Assembly: GCA_903854075.1 (NCBI GenBank)
Contig: CAINVI010000163.1
Coordinates: forward strand, 1-10,919
DNA length: 10,919 nt
DNA from: Candidatus Pollutiaquabacter sp.
Lineage (GTDB): Bacteria > Bacteroidota > Bacteroidia > AKYH767-A > 2013-40CM-41-45
Direction of reading: 5' to 3'
The notes beneath the pieces are model-generated. The model made no database searches and was not told the origin of the DNA. It worked only from the letters and a program-made list of their open reading frames with translations. The position numbers and the translations under genes were made by a program. Below are positions 8,985-10,919 of the stretch, one piece after another (position 1 is the stretch's first letter; each line of letters starts with the position of its first letter).

Positions 8985-10044
8985 TTGCTAGGGCCGACAG
9001 TGGAATCCGGAAGACATATACTCCATTGTTTTGACCAACTACAGGAACATAGGTATATGTTGAGCCGTCGGTCATCCATATGGAGTCGGACACGGTGCCT
9101 TTTGATGGCCCTTGAATGCTGGCATACAAGTAAGTCCCGGCACTTGACCACCCTTGCGGTTTAAGCTTCCAGTTACCAAGTGGGTTCGCGCCATCTCGTA
9201 GGCAAGGGAATTGCAACGCTTGTTGCGCCGGAACTCGCTCACTGAAAATTAAAAAAGCATCTTCAGCGATTCCGACTAAAGGCATCATGCCCTGCGATTT
9301 AATGCTATCAATACTCCAGCTGATGTAGCTTGAACTGGAAGACTGTGTTTGCGATTGGTAGAGGTCTTCATCTATTGACTTGCCAATTCCTAATACGCGT
9401 AAATCGTAAACCTTGTCAATATTATAGTCCCAGTACCTCGATTGACTTTGAGTCCAATAGTCCCTCCAGTCAGGATCTTTCACCTTGGTGATGGGCACGG
9501 AATATTTGACAGCTAGATATGAATGTACTCGTTGGATTTCTTCACGGTTAGTTAAGCTTGGGTAGTAAATCAGCTCAGCAATTGAGAAAAGGGATGAGTC
9601 AAGAAGTCGGAATTTAGGTTCCAATATGGCCTTAGATCTCACAGATCGCTGCAATGAAAGCGCGAGAATCATTGGGTTGCCGTCGCTGAAATCAAGTTGT
9701 GTTGAACTGCTGCCATGAATCAGCCGGTTGTCGTAGAGCAAAATGTCACCCAGTTCCAAGAACTGCGCGCCCGTCGCGGCAGTGAAATTCGGTTTAAGCA
9801 CCAAGAACAGGGTTGTTCCTCCCAGCATCGGTGGAATATTGCTGTCGGCCTGCGTCCTGAGTTTAAGCAGGTTTAAGGTGTGGTAGTTAGCGAAGAAATC
9901 ACTTGAGTCGCCTTGCCGCGACCACAACGCGGCCCCTTGGACACCGCCTGGCGCGACGGGCGTTTGCCCCTTTGCGTGGGAAAAACTCAGCACAAGCACT
10001 GAAATAACTACTATTATTCGGGATAAAAGGGCGGCGTGGTACAT
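8968..10044 (-). CDS. Exported LamG-like surface protein, N-terminal part of a frameshifted gene
   Basis: The fragment is 358 residues. ATG 10044 is fixed by an in-frame TGA at 10062-10060; no Shine-Dalgarno sequence is visible. Residues 1-27 form a signal peptide (LLSRIIVVISVLVLSFSHAKGQ, abbreviated here to its core IIVVISVLVLSFS), followed by APGGVQGAALW at 31-41, an opening common in Bacteroidota secreted LamG-like proteins. Residues 155-185 contain IAELIYYPSLTNREEIQRV and then SYLAVKYSVP, the hallmark end of the LamG-like fold in that group. A GIGKSIDEDLYQSQTQS stretch at 219-235 resembles the region that follows LamG in DUF8202-type proteins; that family name is from memory. The frame stops at 8968 (ANGLFY, stop), 17 bases after the next frame's first ATG, and lacks the sorting domain. 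The missing C-terminus lies in 8984-8436 and joins smoothly if one T is removed from the T run at 8978-8973. Likely role: cell-surface adhesion or ligand binding. Specific ligand unknown. Confidence 0.85.
   Translation of the reverse strand: MYHAALLSRIIVVISVLVLSFSHAKGQTPVAPGGVQGAALWSRQGDSSDFFANYHTLNLLKLRTQADSNIPPMLGGTTLFLVLKPNFTAATGAQFLELGDILLYDNRLIHGSSSTQLDFSDGNPMILALSLQRSVRSKAILEPKFRLLDSSLFSIAELIYYPSLTNREEIQRVHSYLAVKYSVPITKVKDPDWRDYWTQSQSRYWDYNIDKVYDLRVLGIGKSIDEDLYQSQTQSSSSSYISWSIDSIKSQGMMPLVGIAEDAFLIFSERVPAQQALQFPCLRDGANPLGNWKLKPQGWSSAGTYLYASIQGPSKGTVSDSIWMTDGSTYTYVPVVGQNNGVYVFRIPLSALANGLFY
8973..8978 (-). other. Six-T run at the frame break of the LamG-like/T9SS gene
   Basis: On the coding strand the sequence reads GGA CTT TTT TAC TGA in the upstream frame and CTT TTT ACT GAC in the downstream frame once one T is dropped. 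The join gives ...ANGLFTDIKGN..., with no lost or added domain. This could be an assembly or sequencing indel, a strain polymorphism, a true inactivating mutation, or slippage at the run. A simple indel is most likely because only one base is needed. Confidence 0.7.
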
Positions 10045-10099
10045 GCGAAGTGGGGTTGATCAATTCCGACGGACAAGTTGAGTAATTTTTTAATTCGAA

Positions 10100-10121
10100 G
10101 AATGATAGAAAAGTATCATTC
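10100..10121. promoter_or_regulatory. Inverted repeat upstream of the LamG-like/T9SS gene
   Basis: GAATGATA and TATCATTC form perfect 8-base arms with a 6-base loop (GAAAAG). The repeat lies 56-77 bases before ATG 10044 and overlaps the start site expected from the candidate promoter at 10128-10159. It could be an operator or a 5' leader hairpin; it lacks the T-run of a terminator. Confidence 0.4.
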
Positions 10122-10127
10122 ATATTA

Positions 10128-10159
10128 AAAATTTATTTCGTACCGCGAACCTGGTAAAA
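10128..10159 (-). promoter_or_regulatory. Weak Bacteroidota-type promoter candidate for the two-gene operon
   Basis: On the minus strand TAAATTTT (10135-10128) matches the Bacteroidota -7 consensus TAnnTTTG at all but the last position. A TTTT at 10159-10156, 20 bases upstream, sits where the -33 TTTG is expected. The leader would be about 75 bases. The region is AT-rich, so a chance match is quite possible. Confidence 0.2.
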
Positions 10160-10255
10160 ATCAATTTACTCAGATGAGCGATAAAGTTAACGAGTTGTGC
10201 TACGCGTCCTCGATTTAGGGTCTCAGGTCACGTGGGGCGGCCTAAAACGGTAAAT

Positions 10256-10269
10256 CGTAACATGTTACG
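10256..10269. promoter_or_regulatory. GTAACA palindrome, site 1 (candidate operator)
   Basis: CGTAACATGTTACG is a perfect 14-base palindrome. It is followed directly by a further half site, GTTACGCC, and preceded by AAACGG at 10245-10250. It shares its half-site with sites 2 and 3. Confidence 0.5.
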
Positions 10270-10350
10270 TTACGCCCCTTTTGAGCCGGATTATAACGCC
10301 GTAAAATTTCCAAACCCTTTATAATCAATTATATAATTTCTGTATCACAG

Positions 10351-10367
10351 CGTAACATCGTGTTACG
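10351..10367. promoter_or_regulatory. GTAACA palindrome, site 2 (candidate operator)
   Basis: CGTAACA and TGTTACG are perfect inverted 7-base arms separated by TCG. The half-sites are the same as in site 1, but the spacer is longer. Centre-to-centre distance from site 1 is about 96 bases. Confidence 0.5.
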
Positions 10368-10379
10368 AAACGGCCAAAA

Positions 10380-10397
10380 CGTAACATTTATGTTACG
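10380..10397. promoter_or_regulatory. GTAACA palindrome, site 3 (candidate operator)
   Basis: CGTAACAT and ATGTTACG are perfect 8-base arms around TT. Like site 1 it is preceded by AAACGG (10368-10373). It lies about 29 bases centre-to-centre from site 2, close to three helical turns, which would suit cooperative binding of a dimeric regulator. Confidence 0.5.
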
Positions 10398-10543
10398 CTT
10401 CATCTCTAGAGGGTCATAATGGGACCGTATTCGGCTGGCACACAGATAGAATTACGTATTTAAACGACAAAATGAACCAGACAAATTGCGCTTCCTTCAA
10501 ATTTGACCGAATTCCGCGGAAGAAAATTGGAAATCGCGCGAAA

Positions 10544-10639
10544 AACAACCGAAAAACGATCGAATGTTTTCTAAAAATCGCCCAGAAAGTAGTAAAAACG
10601 CATTAAAATGATCAGAAACCAACGAAAAATCACCGAATC
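10544..10639. repeat. Imperfect 23-bp direct repeat, A-rich
   Basis: Bases 10544-10566 (AACAACCGAAAAACGATCGA...) and 10617-10639 (AACCAACGAAAAATCACCGA...) agree at 17 of 23 positions, 73 bases apart. A third CGAAAAAC word is at 10539-10546. The A-rich composition lowers the significance. Confidence 0.3.
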
Positions 10640-10652
10640 TTGTCCATCGCAT

Positions 10653-10691
10653 TCATTGAACGCCCTCAATGACGCATGGTATTTGCGTCAT
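10653..10691. repeat. Two overlapping inverted repeats
   Basis: TCATTGA/TCAATGA (10653-10659 and 10666-10672) and ATGACGCA/TGCGTCAT (10669-10676 and 10684-10691) share bases 10669-10672. Both have perfect arms of 7 and 8 bases with 6- and 7-base loops. The hairpins cannot fully form together. No T-run follows on either strand, so a terminator is unlikely. Confidence 0.45.
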
Positions 10692-10769
10692 GCTACAACT
10701 TTGGGCGTTGCTCTATTCGCGAAACTCTTACTTTTATCACATGGCATTAACCGGCTTTGGTGTATTTAA

Positions 10770-10919
10770 ACAGTACGATACGACGGCTATGGTTCTCGAT
10801 CGTACTTGCGCTACGGCAACGGCACCGAGACGGACTACCAGTACAACGCCGTCACGCGCCAAGCCAAGCGCATGGAGCTTTACACTTCCGAGAACAATTC
10901 CACGGGTGGTCAGATTAAA
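10770..10919 (+). pseudogene. Start-less RHS 3' fragment (orphan cassette entry), continues off the right edge
   Basis: In the RHS frame the plus strand reads TVRYDGYGSRSYLRYGNGT and onward to the edge without a stop, giving the same 47 residues as the end of the giant gene. An in-frame TAA sits at 10767-10769, and no ATG lies between it and the repeat; the first in-frame Met is inside the repeat (KRMELY). As it stands it cannot be made as a normal RHS protein. This is the expected look of an orphan RHS C-terminal cassette, a non-expressed tail kept next to a full gene as a recombination donor. What follows is not visible, so a degraded duplicate or assembly chimera is also possible. Confidence 0.6.
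10779..10919 (+). repeat. Terminal inverted repeat, right copy
   Basis: This is the inverted partner of bases 1-141, identical over all 141 positions. It reads outward on the plus strand and is preceded by sequence that does not clearly match the interior of the RHS gene. The identity ends at the T of TACGACGGC; the bases before it (GTATTTAAACAGTACGA) resemble the gene's GTATCCAAAATTGGC only loosely. Confidence 0.97.

Larger units (their letters stand above)
10045..10778. other. 734-bp intergenic region, rich in short inverted repeats, no convincing gene
   Basis: I found no gene of normal size on either strand. The part nearest the LamG-like gene (10045-10160) is AT-rich and holds a possible promoter and a hairpin. 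The middle (10245-10400) holds three related CGTAACA...TGTTACG palindromes. The right part (10520-10640) is A-rich with repeated CGAAAAA words, then two overlapping hairpins at 10653-10691. It is probably the control region of the minus-strand operon, and perhaps of something to the right. Confidence 0.7.

Noticed and set aside
9899..10123. A 74-residue minus-strand ORF starting upstream of the LamG-like gene.
   Set aside because: It overlaps the signal-peptide region of the real gene in another frame and ends in a composition-driven Arg/Ala-rich stretch.
10327..10338. AATTATATAATT, a 12-base palindrome.
   Set aside because: Palindromes made only of A and T are common in AT-rich intergenic DNA, and it is not related to the GTAACA sites.
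10472..10606. A 44-residue plus-strand ORF (MNQTNCASFK...), strongly basic.
   Set aside because: It is short, lies in an A-rich stretch that yields Lys/Arg/Asn by composition alone, has no Shine-Dalgarno sequence and no recognisable motif. It cannot be told from chance.
10741..10919. An open plus-strand frame from ATG 10741 (MALTGFGVFKQYDTTAM...) running off the right edge.
   Set aside because: Across the 141-bp repeat it is in a different frame from the RHS protein and gives a low-complexity Thr/Pro/Arg-rich product typical of a shadow frame.
1..10919. Reading the terminal inverted repeats as transposon ends.
   Set aside because: The repeat is RHS coding sequence, no transposase is present, and no target-site duplication can be assessed because the repeats reach the window edges.

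Overview
The window looks like a complete assembly contig from a member of the Bacteroidota. The clearest evidence is a C-terminal type IX secretion (T9SS) sorting domain near 8436-8740, a secretion signal known only from this phylum. Weak Shine-Dalgarno sequences and AT-rich leaders fit this but do not prove it. A finer taxon cannot be assigned from the sequence.

Layout, reading the minus strand from right to left. (1) A divided gene at 10044-8436 encodes a Sec-exported protein with a LamG-like region and a C-terminal T9SS sorting domain. It is split into two overlapping frames at a six-T run; removing one T restores a single protein of about 535 residues. (2) After a 113-bp gap with no convincing terminator, one frame runs uninterrupted from 8322 to the left edge (2774 codons, no stop). 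It encodes a giant secreted SpvB / FG-GAP / TcdB-middle / RHS (YD-repeat) protein, and its C-terminal end lies beyond the window. The two genes probably form a transcription unit making two exported proteins: a T9SS-dependent surface or secreted adhesin-like protein, and a Tc-toxin-B/C-like RHS shell protein.

The right-hand 734 bp (10045-10778) has no convincing gene. It is dense in short inverted repeats, notably three copies of a CGTAACA...TGTTACG palindrome at 10256, 10351 and 10380. These look like operator sites for an unidentified dimeric regulator.

The last 141 bases (10779-10919) are an exact reverse complement of the first 141. On the plus strand they encode the same RHS stretch as residues 2728-2774 of the giant gene, but with no start codon and with an in-frame stop just before them. 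The likely genomic structure is an RHS gene plus a second, start-less copy of part of its 3' region in inverted orientation. That resembles a silent RHS cassette and could allow inversion that swaps C-termini. The repeat length of exactly 141 also equals the largest default k-mer of a common metagenome assembler, so the repeat edges seen here are probably set by assembly even if the underlying repeat is real.
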